DNA of 64,000 nucleotides from Paracidovorax citrulli (GCF_900100305.1 NZ_FNEY01000007.1:1-64000); one strand, 5' to 3'; shown: positions 17,522-25,981, counted from the stretch's first letter. Notes: generated by a model not told the origin, from the letters alone. Program-made: numbers and translations.

Positions 17522-19021
17522 CTATTCATCTGCGGCACTTGCAAGGTCGTGCTGCACCAGCCGCGCCATGAGCGCGTCCATGTGCCGGACGGTTTCCTGC
17601 AGCAGCTCTGCCGCCGCGTCCGCTGCCGCGATGCCCGAAAACCGGAACAGGACCGCCGTGGTCAGGGCCGGGTCGTCGGGCAGCAGGACCGGCGGCAGGC
17701 CCTGCTGCTGCAGGGCCCAGTCCATGGCCGCCAGGGCAGTGGGCTCGTTGCCCTTGTGCAGCGGGCGGAGGACGACCAGGACGCGGTAGAGCAGCAGGGC
17801 GCGCTCCATGGCGGACAGCGGGTCGAGCACGGCATCGGGAGCATCGCCCGCCGACAGCCAGGACTCGACCGCCGCCAGCAGCGGCGGCAGCGCGACAGGA
17901 GACGGACGGCCCGCACCGGCAGCCGTGCCGGCGCCCTGCGGGCCGGACAGATCGTCTGCGTATTCCTGCGTGCGCAGCAGGCCCGTGCCGGACGGCCGGA
18001 AGTTGATGCGCCAACCCAGCTCCATCATCCGTGCGGTCGTCAGCGGTTCCCCGTTGTCCAGCCACTCCGCGATGGCCTGGTGCGCGTCCTCGCAGGCTTC
18101 CTGCGTGCCCATGCCGTCGGTGCGCACCGCGAGCGACAGCCGGGCGCGCAGCAGGCCGACCTGTTCCGCGATCCGGGGCTCCGCCCGCATCCGGGCCTGC
18201 AGCAGGGGCCACGCGCGGGCGATGGTGTCCATATGCTCCGCGAGCGTGCCGCGCTGGCGCGGCGTCAGCGGCAGCGGCCGCAGCAGGCCGGCGATGCCCT
18301 CCAGGGGCGTTCCTTCGAGCCGCAGGCGCGCGTCGTCCAGGCGCCATCCGGCGGGCAGCGAGCGCAGTTCCGCGTTGTCCGAAAGGTCCAGCGTTTCCAG
18401 CCGTGGCAGCGAGAAAATCTGCGGCGGCACCTCGGTGATGCCGCAGTGGCGCGCATCGATCGCACGCAGTCCGCGGCAGCGGGCGAGCCGCTCGGGCAGC
18501 GCTCCCAGCGCCGGATTCCACGAGATATCCAGCCGCTCCAGGGCTTGCAGGGATTCGAGGCCGGGTGGCAGGTCGGTCAGCCCCAGGCCGTGCAGGTCCA
18601 GCGCGGGAGCGCCCTCTGCATGGGCGAGCAGCAGGCGGCCCACGGCGATTTCGCGCAATTCCAGGCCGCCCTGTGTGGCACCGAACGCAGCGTCTCCACG
18701 CTCCAGGATACGGTCCGCGGCCGCGGCGAACTCCCGGCAACGGCCGGCGAACGCCTCGGCCCGCTCATCGCGGACGGCGCCCCTGTTGCGCCGCGCCGAA
18801 AAAATCCCCCGCAACCCCTCGGAGGCGCCTGCCTGACACGGCGGCTGCCGGGCCGCGTCGGCCTCGCACCAGGCCTGCAGCGCCTCGTACCACGCGTGCA
18901 GCAGGGGCGTGCCGGAGGCGGCGCCGGCCTGCCGTGGCGCAGCCGCCGCCCCCCCGCGTTCCGGGGGCATGAAGGACAGGACGGAGGCGCCGAAAGGCGC
19001 CGTGAGCAGGGGCGAAGTCAT
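17522..19021 (-). CDS. LRR protein with a degenerate Fic domain, first gene of the pair
   Basis: A 499-aa paralogue of the next gene. About five leucine-rich repeats (ALDLHGLGLTDLPPGLESL, LERLDISWNPALGALPERL, LETLDLSDNAELRSLP) precede a C-terminal Fic-like domain with LRPLHKGNEPTALAAMDWAL (motif near residue 418) where the Fic His and Arg are Arg and Pro. An open frame continues to a TTG at 19063, but the ATG at 19021 is preferred. The -10 box of the imperfect PIP promoter (19062-19067) lies between them, so a transcript starting there would begin after the TTG. It is followed by the second paralogue on the same strand and is probably co-transcribed. It is a candidate type III effector; secretion is unproven. 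Confidence 0.75.
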   Translation of the reverse strand: MTSPLLTAPFGASVLSFMPPERGGAAAAPRQAGAASGTPLLHAWYEALQAWCEADAARQPPCQAGASEGLRGIFSARRNRGAVRDERAEAFAGRCREFAAAADRILERGDAAFGATQGGLELREIAVGRLLLAHAEGAPALDLHGLGLTDLPPGLESLQALERLDISWNPALGALPERLARCRGLRAIDARHCGITEVPPQIFSLPRLETLDLSDNAELRSLPAGWRLDDARLRLEGTPLEGIAGLLRPLPLTPRQRGTLAEHMDTIARAWPLLQARMRAEPRIAEQVGLLRARLSLAVRTDGMGTQEACEDAHQAIAEWLDNGEPLTTARMMELGWRINFRPSGTGLLRTQEYADDLSGPQGAGTAAGAGRPSPVALPPLLAAVESWLSAGDAPDAVLDPLSAMERALLLYRVLVVLRPLHKGNEPTALAAMDWALQQQGLPPVLLPDDPALTTAVLFRFSGIAAADAAAELLQETVRHMDALMARLVQHDLASAADE

Positions 19022-19061
19022 GGCAGCGGGCGGTGAAGGACAAGGAAAGCGGCTCGCCTCC

Positions 19062-19123
19062 AATCTAGGGCGCGCTTGCCTCTCCTGCCCTGCCCCGCAC
19101 GACGCGGCGTCGCGAAATGCGAA
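19062..19123 (-). promoter_or_regulatory. Imperfect PIP box and -10 element before the LRR pair
   Basis: On the minus strand, TTCGC (19123-19119), 15 bases, then GTCGT (19103-19099), compared with the PIP consensus TTCGB-N15-TTCGB, so one mismatch. A TAGATT, fitting the TANNNT-type -10, begins 31 bases after it (19067-19062), within the usual 30-32. It suggests control by HrpX. A single mismatch means chance cannot be ruled out. Confidence 0.5.
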
Positions 19124-19159
19124 CCGCCCGCACGGCCTGCTGCGATGCGCAGCGCCGCG

Positions 19160-20047
19160 TCAGCCGCCCATGGAGCGCCGCGGATCGAGCGTCAGCAACC
19201 ACTCCACGAGCGCGCGCAGGTCGGCCTGCAGGCGCGCGAAGCCCTCCGGCTGCAGTTCCAGCGTGTGCTCGTCCATGTAGAGGCGGCGGTTGATCTCCAC
19301 CTGGATGCTGTGCCGGTCGCGCGCGGGGTCTCCGTAGCGGCGCACGATCTCGACGCCCTTGTAGGGATGGTTGTAGTCCACCCCGTAGCCGCGCTCGCGC
19401 AGAAAGGCGCAGAGCGCCTGCGACAGCGCCGGGTCCGCGGTGGTGCCGTCGCGGTCGCCGATGACGAAGTCGGCATGCACGAGGCCGGGGTGGAGCGTGG
19501 CGTGGCTGGCCGCGACGGAGGGCATCGAATGGCAGTTCAGGTGCAGGCTGCAGCCGTGCCGCGCATGCGCGGCCTCGATGGCCTGCTGCACCGCGGCATG
19601 GTAGGGCTGCCAGCAGCGCTCGATGCGCGCGCGCCCTTCGGCCACGGAGAGGAGCCGGTCGTAGATGGGCAGGCCCTCGTCGGTGCATTTCCAGATGAGG
19701 CCCTTGCCGAGCCGGACCTTCTGCAGCACCACCGGGTCGGCGGTGACGGGGCCGGGCCATTCGCCGTCGAAGAGCGTGGTGTCGATCTCCGTGGTGTCGC
19801 GGTTGGCATCGAGGTAGATCCGCGGGAAATGCGCCTCCACCCACGCGACGCCGAGGGCGGGCGCGAAGGCGTAGAGCTTTTCCACATGGGTGTCCTCCGC
19901 GCGCCGCAGCACGTCCTGGGCCAGCGCGGCGCGGAAGTCGTCCGGGTAATCCGTGCCGCTGTGCGGCGAATCGAGAACCAGGGGCGTGCTGCCCGGCACC
20001 ACCGATACGGCGGCGGCCACGGGGCTCAGCGGCTGCGGGGCGGGCAT
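19160..20047 (-). CDS. N-formylglutamate amidohydrolase family protein
   Basis: A 295-aa protein with the family's hallmarks: LVLDSPHSGTDYP (metal ligand His), FPRIYLDANRD, a conserved GLIWK, LHLNCHSMPS (second metal-binding His) and IQVEINRRLYMDE near the end. Members hydrolyse N-formyl-L-glutamate to formate and glutamate in histidine degradation, or remove related acyl groups. No hut genes are nearby, so the substrate is uncertain. It is followed on the same strand by nothing of the pathway and preceded by a Bug-type binding-protein gene 20 bp away, probably one operon. ATG 20047 gives the natural N-terminus. Confidence 0.85.
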   Translation of the reverse strand: MPAPQPLSPVAAAVSVVPGSTPLVLDSPHSGTDYPDDFRAALAQDVLRRAEDTHVEKLYAFAPALGVAWVEAHFPRIYLDANRDTTEIDTTLFDGEWPGPVTADPVVLQKVRLGKGLIWKCTDEGLPIYDRLLSVAEGRARIERCWQPYHAAVQQAIEAAHARHGCSLHLNCHSMPSVAASHATLHPGLVHADFVIGDRDGTTADPALSQALCAFLRERGYGVDYNHPYKGVEIVRRYGDPARDRHSIQVEINRRLYMDEHTLELQPEGFARLQADLRALVEWLLTLDPRRSMGG

Positions 20048-20067
20048 CGGCGGGCTCCGTTCATCGG

Positions 20068-21036
20068 TCAGTCGAGCTGGATCTGGGCATAGACAGCGAT
20101 TTTCCGCATCCTGGCGATCTCCTGCCCGATCTGCCGGGAAAACTCCGCGGGCGCGGTGGGCGTCGGATAGAGGCCCTGGCCGGCGAGCCGGTCGCGCACC
20201 GCCGGCTCCTGCAGGGCGGTGCCCACGGCCTGCTGCACGCGCAGCACCGCCGCCGGCGGCGTGGCCGCCGGGGCCACCAGGCCGAACCACGAAGGCTCGT
20301 TGGCCTGCGGATGGCCCAGTTCGCCGTAGGTGGGCACCTCGGGCAGAACGTCCGCGAGGCGCTGCGGCCAGGAAACGGCGAGCGCCCGCAGCCGGCCGCT
20401 CTTCACGTAGGGCAGCGCGGAGGCGACCTGGTCGAAATACACGGGCACCTGTCCGGCCAGCACGTCGTTCACCGCCGGACCGGCACCGCGGTAGGGAATG
20501 TGCACCATGGAGGTGCCGGTGCTGATCTTGAACAGCTCGCCCCACATGTGGCCGATGGTGCCGTTGCCCGGCGATGCATAGGACACCTGGCCGGGCCGCG
20601 CCTTGAGGTAGGCCACGAACTCGCCGAAGCTGCGCACCGGCATTTCCCGGGGATTGACCACGAGAACGCCCGGAGCCTTCACGATCTCGGTGACCCCGGC
20701 GAAATCGCGCACCGGATCGTAGGGCAGCCGCGAGAACACCGCGGGATTCACGCCATGCGTGGACACGGTCGCCACGCCGAACGTCAGCCCGTCGCCCGCG
20801 GAGCGCGCCACTTCGGCCATGCCGATGGAGCCGCCCGCGCCGGCGCGGTTGTCGATCACCACCGGTTGGCCCAGCAGGCGCTGCAGCGGCTCCTGCAGCA
20901 CGCGGCCCGCGATGTCCGTCGCGCCGCCGGGGGGAAAGGGCACGACGATGCGCAGCGGCTTGCCCTCCTGTGCCCGTGCCGAATTGCCGATGAAGGGTGA
21001 GGCGGCCAGGGCCGCGAGCCAGAAACGACGCTGCAT
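20068..21036 (-). CDS. Bug-family (tripartite tricarboxylate) substrate-binding protein
   Basis: A 322-aa periplasmic protein with a signal peptide (FWLAALAASPFIGNSARAQ) and the TctC/Bug signature VPFPPGGATDIAGRVLQEPL, VVIDNRAGAGGSIG and GTSMVHIPYRG. Bug proteins bind small acids (carboxylates, amino acids); ligand unknown. Burkholderiales carry many such orphan proteins without TctAB. The neighbouring amidohydrolase in the same operon suggests an acyl-amino acid as ligand (inference). It is divergent from a LysR gene, likely its regulator. Confidence 0.9.
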   Translation of the reverse strand: MQRRFWLAALAASPFIGNSARAQEGKPLRIVVPFPPGGATDIAGRVLQEPLQRLLGQPVVIDNRAGAGGSIGMAEVARSAGDGLTFGVATVSTHGVNPAVFSRLPYDPVRDFAGVTEIVKAPGVLVVNPREMPVRSFGEFVAYLKARPGQVSYASPGNGTIGHMWGELFKISTGTSMVHIPYRGAGPAVNDVLAGQVPVYFDQVASALPYVKSGRLRALAVSWPQRLADVLPEVPTYGELGHPQANEPSWFGLVAPAATPPAAVLRVQQAVGTALQEPAVRDRLAGQGLYPTPTAPAEFSRQIGQEIARMRKIAVYAQIQLD

Positions 21037-21159
21037 GGTTTCCCTTTGAGGTTATCGATGAGATTACTGGAATAAATGCATGAATGACGCAAAGGGCATG
21101 CCGGTTAGCATTCCGATTCGGCATACCCTCATCGCTGTTCGTCCCCGGAACCGTCCCCC

Positions 21160-22083
21160 ATGCCCCTGCGCCGGCTCAATCCCCCGCTGCACCTGCTGCG
21201 AACGCTCTGCACCGTGGTCCGCTGCGGCAATGCATCGGCGGCGGCGGAATCGCTGGACCTCACCCAGAGCGCCGTGAGCAAGCAGATCCAGGAGCTCGAG
21301 CGCTGGGTGGGCGTGCCGCTGTTCGAGCGCAGCCGCCAGCGCCTGGTGCTCACTCCCGCGGGCGAGCGCTACGAATTGACGGTACGGGCCCTGCTGGCAC
21401 GCCTGGAAGCCGCCACGCTCGAACTCGTGGCCAGCGGGTACGACGGCGGCGCGCTGCATATCGCCGCGCTGCCCACCTTCTGCGCGCAGTGGCTGGTGCC
21501 CCGTCTGCCGGATTTCCGGCGGCGGCATCCGCGCATCACGGTGCACCTGGCGGAGCCGGCCGTCCATGGTCCGCCGGAGCCGGGAACGGACTGCGCCATC
21601 CTGTTCGGCGACGGGCACTGGCCCGGCATGCATGCCCACTACATCGCCGGCAACGACATGGCCCTGATCGCGCCGCCCGGCGCAGGCGGCGCGGAGCCCC
21701 CCTCGCCGGTGCTGCGCAGCCCCGCCGATGCCGCAGGGCATACGCTGTTGCGGCACGGGTCCGCGCCCGACATCTGGGAACGCTGGAGCGAGCGCCACGG
21801 CGTGCCCGGGCTGAACTGCTTCGATGGTCCGGTGCTCGATCTGTTCGAGAGCATCGTCCGGGGCGTCGCCATGGGCCTGGGCCTCGGGCTGGTGCCCCGC
21901 TGCCTCGTGCGCGACGAGATCGCGGCCGGCATCGTCTCGGAACCACTGCCGGCGGCCGGCTTCAACAGCCGGCTGGGCTACTGGCTCTGCCATCCGGGCG
22001 GGCGCACGCGGTCGCCTGCGCTGGGCCATTTCCGCGACTGGCTGCTGCAGCAGGCCGAGCCCCCCGCCGGTCCCGCGGCCTGA
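21160..22083 (+). CDS. LysR-family transcriptional regulator
   Basis: A 307-aa protein with an N-terminal winged HTH (HLLRTLCTVVRCGNASAAAESLDLTQSAVSKQIQELE) and a LysR effector-binding domain beginning near residue 90. The N-terminal wording resembles the GcvA-like group. It is divergent from the Bug/amidohydrolase operon across a 123-bp region, the usual arrangement for a LysR regulator and its target; the ligand is unknown. ATG at 21160 matches the family N-terminus. Confidence 0.9.
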   Translation: MPLRRLNPPLHLLRTLCTVVRCGNASAAAESLDLTQSAVSKQIQELERWVGVPLFERSRQRLVLTPAGERYELTVRALLARLEAATLELVASGYDGGALHIAALPTFCAQWLVPRLPDFRRRHPRITVHLAEPAVHGPPEPGTDCAILFGDGHWPGMHAHYIAGNDMALIAPPGAGGAEPPSPVLRSPADAAGHTLLRHGSAPDIWERWSERHGVPGLNCFDGPVLDLFESIVRGVAMGLGLGLVPRCLVRDEIAAGIVSEPLPAAGFNSRLGYWLCHPGGRTRSPALGHFRDWLLQQAEPPAGPAA

Positions 22084-22153
22084 ACGCCCCCTCCCCGGTG
22101 GCGGCGCAGAAAGGCGGCTGAACCGCCGTTTCAACCATCTTCTGCCCGAAGCC

Positions 22154-22167
22154 GTGCGCTTTCGCAC
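22154..22167. repeat. Palindromic site GTGCGCTTTCGCAC
   Basis: A 5-bp inverted repeat (GTGCG/CGCAC) around a four-base spacer. An almost identical copy is 133 bp further on, upstream of the DUF4148 gene. It may be an operator or part of a dispersed repeat. Confidence 0.45.
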
Positions 22168-22286
22168 AGACGCGAACGTCTCCAGGCGCAGGCCTGCCCC
22201 CATGGCCCAAAGCGAAACCATCTGTTTTCCCACGCCGCGGCACGCGGTGGAGCACAGGGCGGTCGGACACAGACCTACACGAATCC

Positions 22287-22300
22287 GTGCGTTTTCGCAC
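22287..22300. repeat. Second palindromic site GTGCGTTTTCGCAC
   Basis: Second copy of the 22154-22167 site. Both share the context CCGTGCGYTTTCGCACA. It lies 100 bp before the DUF4148 start codon. Confidence 0.45.
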
Positions 22301-22399
22301 AAGCAGAAGCCGGCTGGGGGCGCAAACTTCCCTCCATGCAGAACGCAATCCGGCGCGCTGCACATTGTTCCCCCCTTGTCGAAGAAAGGACTCATCGCC

Positions 22400-22765
22400 A
22401 TGAATCGCAAGCATCTCATCGCCATCGCCACCATCGCCTTCGCAGGCGCCACCGCAGCCACCGCGGCCCCCGTGTCTCAGGAAGAGTGGGCCGGCCCGGC
22501 ACCCGTGGCGTCGCAATACAGCCAGCAGCCGCTGTCCCGTGCCGAAGTGATCGCCGATGCCAACCTGTGGCGCCGCGCCGGCCTGGACAAGTTCCAGATG
22601 GGTGAACGCTCCCTTGCCAGCGATCCCGTCTATCAGGAACGCTTCGCCGAATACCAGCGCCTGCGCAGCGGCCCCGAGTACGTCGCCGAAGTCCGCCGCC
22701 AGGGCGGCGACGTGAGCGCCGTGGCCAGCATGTACGAGCAGGGCACCGTGCCGATGACGAACTGA
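22400..22765 (+). CDS. DUF4148 family secreted protein
   Basis: A 121-aa protein with a signal peptide (LIAIATIAFAGATAATAAP). The mature part has the DUF4148-type pattern LSRAEVIADANLWRRAGLDKF and AEYQRLRSGPEYVAEVRRQ. It is a small periplasmic or secreted protein of unknown function, common in Burkholderiales, often in stress- or metal-responsive loci. AAAGGA before the ATG at 22400 supports the start. A strong hairpin follows the stop. Confidence 0.8.
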   Translation: MNRKHLIAIATIAFAGATAATAAPVSQEEWAGPAPVASQYSQQPLSRAEVIADANLWRRAGLDKFQMGERSLASDPVYQERFAEYQRLRSGPEYVAEVRRQGGDVSAVASMYEQGTVPMTN

Positions 22766-22807
22766 TGCCCGTGGGCATCTCCGCAGGTTCCGCACGGAAT
22801 CCGCACG

Positions 22808-22847
22808 GCGACGAGGCCCGCCCGGGATTTCCGGCGGGCCTCGTCGC
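22808..22847 (+). terminator. Strong hairpin, likely terminator for both converging genes
   Basis: A perfect 15-bp stem (22808-22822 with 22833-22847) around a 10-base loop between DUF4148 and the converging histidine kinase gene. There is no clear T-run on either side, so it could also act as a transcript-stabilising end. Confidence 0.6.
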
Positions 22848-22885
22848 TTGGTAGAGATGGCAATGGGTTGCCCCGGCCTGGCGGC

Positions 22886-24343
22886 TCATCCGGCAGCAGG
22901 GTCTTCCCGGGCGATAAAACGCACCGAAAAGCACGCGCCCGGCGGATTCATCCCGGGATGCGCATCCTCCAGCCGGACCTGCGCGCCATGCTGGCGCGCG
23001 ATTTCCAGCACGATGGGCAGGCCCAGGCCCGAACCGTCGGCATCGGTGCCCAACGCCCGGTAGAACGGGCGGAACACCAGTTCTCGCTCCGCATCCGGCA
23101 CGCCGGGGCCGGAATCCTCCACCTGCAGCAGCACGATGCGTCCGAACGGGTCGGCCAGCACGCGCGCGGTCACCATTCCGGGCCGCTCGCTGCTGGACGG
23201 CGTGTAGTTGATCGCGTTGTCCAGCAGATTGCGCGCCAGTTCCTTGAGCAGGGTCGGGTTGCCGTCCACCCACACGCCAGGGTCCGCTGGCTGGGCACCT
23301 TCGTAGCCGAGATCGATGGACTTCTCCAGCGCCCGGGGCACGCAGTCGCGCACGGCCTCGCGCACCAGGCGCGCGAGATCCACCGGCTGCCGCGCCAGCA
23401 CGGCGCCGCCCGCTTCCGCGCGCGCGAGCGCCAGCAACTGGTTGACCGTGTGGGTCGCGCGCACGCTGGCGCGGCCGATCTGCTGCAGCGAGCGCTTGAG
23501 GTCTTCCGTGCTGGTTCCTTCGCGCTGCGCGAGATCGGCCTGCATGCGCAAGCCCGCCAGCGGGGTCTTGAGCTGGTGGGCCGCGTCCGCCAGGAACCGC
23601 TTCTGCGTGGCCAGCGAATCCTGCAGCCGCCGCAGCAGATCGTTCACCGAATCCACGAGCGGCGCCACTTCGAGCGGCACCGCCCGGTGGTCCAGCGGGG
23701 AGAGGTCGTCCGGATCGCGTGCGCGGATGCGCTCTTCCAGCCGGTGCAGCGGCTGGATGCCGCGTGCCAGCGCGAGCCAGACCAGCAACACGGCGAGCGG
23801 CAGGATCACGAACTGCGGCAGCATCACGCCCTTGATGATCTCGGTGGCGAGCACGCTGCGCTTTTCCCGTGTTTCCGCCACCTGCACCAGCGCGGCGGGA
23901 GTCCCCTGCACCGGCAGCCGCACCCAGATGGCCGCCACGCGGATTTCGATGCCGCGCAACTCCGCGTCGCGCAGCCGCACCTGGCCGGACAGCGGGCGAT
24001 CGTCGTCGGGCGGCGGCGGCCGGGGCAGGTCGCGCTCGCCGGACAGGAACTCCCCCCGGGGGCCCAGGACCTGGTAATAAACGATGTCGGATTCGTCCGC
24101 GCGCAGGATCTCGCCGGCGGGTTGCGGCAGGTTGAACTGCGCGCGGCCGTCCTGCACCGTGACGAGTTGCGCGAGCGCGTGGGCGTTGTACTCCAGCGCC
24201 CGGTCGAAGGGCTTGTTCGCCAGCCCTTGGGCGACGAGCCAGGTCAGCGCCAGGCTCACCGGCCACAGCAGCAGCAGCGGCGTGAGCATCCAGTCGAGGA
24301 TCTCCCCGAAAAGCGACCGCTGTTCGCGCTGGAAGATCTTCAA
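22886..24343 (-). CDS. Sensor histidine kinase (TctE/QseC-like)
   Basis: A 485-aa inner-membrane kinase: membrane segment (WMLTPLLLLWPVSLALTWLVAQ), periplasmic sensor domain, second segment (LPQFVILPLAVLLVWLALA), HAMP, a HisKA domain with phospho-His in AAHQLKTPL, then N (NLLDNAINYT), G1 (DSGPGVP) and G2 (GSGLGLPI) boxes of the ATPase. The start is a TTG at 24343 (the frame continues into the neighbouring mobile repeat, so I did not extend it). The partner response regulator is upstream on the same strand, separated by a 264-bp MITE-like element. The signal is unknown; this subfamily often senses tricarboxylates or envelope signals. Confidence 0.85.
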   Translation of the reverse strand: MKIFQREQRSLFGEILDWMLTPLLLLWPVSLALTWLVAQGLANKPFDRALEYNAHALAQLVTVQDGRAQFNLPQPAGEILRADESDIVYYQVLGPRGEFLSGERDLPRPPPPDDDRPLSGQVRLRDAELRGIEIRVAAIWVRLPVQGTPAALVQVAETREKRSVLATEIIKGVMLPQFVILPLAVLLVWLALARGIQPLHRLEERIRARDPDDLSPLDHRAVPLEVAPLVDSVNDLLRRLQDSLATQKRFLADAAHQLKTPLAGLRMQADLAQREGTSTEDLKRSLQQIGRASVRATHTVNQLLALARAEAGGAVLARQPVDLARLVREAVRDCVPRALEKSIDLGYEGAQPADPGVWVDGNPTLLKELARNLLDNAINYTPSSSERPGMVTARVLADPFGRIVLLQVEDSGPGVPDAERELVFRPFYRALGTDADGSGLGLPIVLEIARQHGAQVRLEDAHPGMNPPGACFSVRFIAREDPAAG

Positions 24344-24377
24344 GGCACGGCACCCGCGGCAGGAGGAGGCCGCACTA

Positions 24378-24641
24378 GGGCCTGTGAACGCTATGCAAGG
24401 GGATCGCGTTGCTTCGCGAAGGGGCTGGGTGCGAGGCGCCTGGGCGTAGCAAGGCCGGGGCCTTGCAAGCACGGGCAACGCTGCAAGCGGCCCCTTCGCG
24501 AAGCAACCCGAAGGGAAGCCCGTCACAGCCCGCCCCCCGGCGTTGCGCTCCTTGTACGTGTGGACACACGCACGGCGTCGCGCGCCTTGATGGGCGGGCT
24601 GTGATGAGCTTCGCGACCCCTTGCATAGCGTTCACAGGCCC
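24378..24641. mobile_element. 264-bp MITE-like element between the two-component genes
   Basis: It has inverted ends reading GGGCCTGTGAACGCTATG (24378 onward) and its complement (to 24641), matching over the first 25 bases. The whole is flanked by TA on both sides (24376-24377 and 24642-24643), as expected of a TA target duplication. There are further internal palindromes (GCTTCGCGAAGGGGC and partner). No transposase is encoded, so it would be non-autonomous. The first G of the element completes the TAG stop of the response regulator, but the same TAG would exist without it. Confidence 0.7.
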
Positions 24642-25315
24642 TAAGCGGCGACCTTCTCCAGGCAGTAGCCCAGCCCCCGCACCGTGGCGATGCGGATCGG
24701 ACCACGCTCGATCTTCTTGCGCAGGCGATGGATGTACACCTCGATGGCGTTGTTGCTCACCTCCTCGCCCCATTCGCAGAGCCGCTCCACCAGTTGCTCC
24801 TTGCTCACCAGCCGTCCCGCGCGCTGCAGCAGCACTTCCAGCAGGCCCAGCTCGCGGGCGGACAGCTCCACCAGCTTGCCGTCGATGGTGGCCATGCGTC
24901 CGGCCTGGTCATAGACGAGCGGGCCGTGCCGGATGGTGCTGCTGGTGGCGCCCATGCCGCGGCGCGTGAGGGCGCGCACGCGCGCCTCCAGTTCCTGCAG
25001 CGAGAAAGGCTTGGCCATGTAGTCGTCGGCGCCGTAATCCAGGCCCTTCACGCGCTCGTCCACGCTGTCGGCCGCCGTGAGGATCAGCACCGGCAGCGCC
25101 GAGCCGCGGCCGCGCAGCCGCTTGAGCACGTCCAGCCCATGCATGCGTGGCAGGCCGAGATCGAGGATCAGCAGGTCGAATTCCTGCGTCGTCGCGAGCA
25201 CGGTGTCGGCATCGCTGCCGCTCGCCACGTGGTCCACCGCGGCCCCGGACCCTCGCAGCGTGCGCAGCAGCCCATCCGCCAGAACCTGATCGTCTTCGGC
25301 AATGAGGATGCGCAT
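24641..25315 (-). CDS. OmpR-family response regulator (TctD/QseB-like)
   Basis: A 224-aa protein. The receiver domain starts MRILIAEDDQVLADG, with the phosphorylated Asp near residue 52 (LLILDLGLPRMHG), T in LTAADS and K in AKPFS. A C-terminal winged-helix domain has SARELGLLEVLLQRAG and VYIHRLRKKI...TVRGLGYCLE. It binds DNA when phosphorylated by the kinase downstream. It probably formed an operon with that kinase before the MITE-like insertion, which now sits between them. ATG at 25315. Confidence 0.9.
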   Translation of the reverse strand: MRILIAEDDQVLADGLLRTLRGSGAAVDHVASGSDADTVLATTQEFDLLILDLGLPRMHGLDVLKRLRGRGSALPVLILTAADSVDERVKGLDYGADDYMAKPFSLQELEARVRALTRRGMGATSSTIRHGPLVYDQAGRMATIDGKLVELSARELGLLEVLLQRAGRLVSKEQLVERLCEWGEEVSNNAIEVYIHRLRKKIERGPIRIATVRGLGYCLEKVAA

Positions 25316-25421
25316 GGGGCCTGTCTCCGGTGTTCCTGGGAATGCTCCGCAGGCGGTGTGGCCGGCCCCGGGCGTTCCGTCGATTCTAGGGACATCGGCC
25401 GGTGCGCGGCACGGAGGCGGA

Positions 25422-25946
25422 TCACGCCTCCACGCCATCGCCTCCCGCATACGCCTCCAGGCCCAGCCGCACGACAGCGGCCACGGCATCGCCCACCTCC
25501 GCGCCGAATTCCGCCTCGGCCTGCGCGACCGCGCCGCGGAAGGCCTGGAGCCAGGCCAGGCCCGTGGCGGTGAAGCGCACCCGGCGCGCCCGCGCGTCGC
25601 GCGGGTCGGGCTCCCGCATCACCAGCCCCCAGGCTTCGCACTGGTCCACCAGCGCGGCCATCGACTGCTTGGCCATGCCGGCGCGTGCCGCCAGGTCGGT
25701 GAGCCGGTCACCCTGCAGCGACAGGTGGCGCGTGATGTGGATATGGGCCGCGCTGACTTGGTCGCGGGCGGCCAGGTGGGAGAGCGCCAGGGGGACCTGC
25801 ACGTCGTGCGCCATCAGCTCGAGCACGCGCGCGTCGAAGCGGCGCATGGCGTGGCCGAGCAGGCGGCCCAGGTGGGTGAGGCGCCATGCGTCGTCCCGGG
25901 TGGCCAGCGTGGCCGAAGGTGGCTGCGGAAACGGGGAAAAAGCCAT
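25422..25946 (-). CDS. MarR-family transcriptional regulator
   Basis: A 174-aa winged-helix protein: AGMAKQSMAALVDQCEAWGLVMREPDPRDARARRVRFT is the MarR recognition helix and wing. MarR proteins repress genes for efflux or aromatic-compound metabolism and respond to small ligands; the target here is unknown. The ATG at 25946 is preferred; an in-frame ATG at 25982 would put the start inside the recA promoter -35 region. It is divergent from recA. Confidence 0.85.
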   Translation of the reverse strand: MAFSPFPQPPSATLATRDDAWRLTHLGRLLGHAMRRFDARVLELMAHDVQVPLALSHLAARDQVSAAHIHITRHLSLQGDRLTDLAARAGMAKQSMAALVDQCEAWGLVMREPDPRDARARRVRFTATGLAWLQAFRGAVAQAEAEFGAEVGDAVAAVVRLGLEAYAGGDGVEA

Positions 25947-25981
25947 GCGGCAATTGTCAGGCAAACTGACTAAAAAGTGCA

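Larger units (their letters stand above)
22084..22399. other. Noncoding region carrying paired GTGCG/CGCAC palindromes
   Basis: About 316 bp between the LysR stop and the DUF4148 gene. It contains two near-identical palindromic sites (see the repeat entries) but no convincing gene on either strand. Confidence 0.4.

Noticed and set aside
18991..19017. CCGAA and GCGAA pair that looked like a PIP box inside the LRR gene
   Set aside because: The spacing is 17 bases, not 15, and it lies within coding sequence.
19022..19063. TTG start at 19063 for the first LRR protein
   Set aside because: It would overlap the predicted -10 box, has no ribosome site, and adds residues without conservation.
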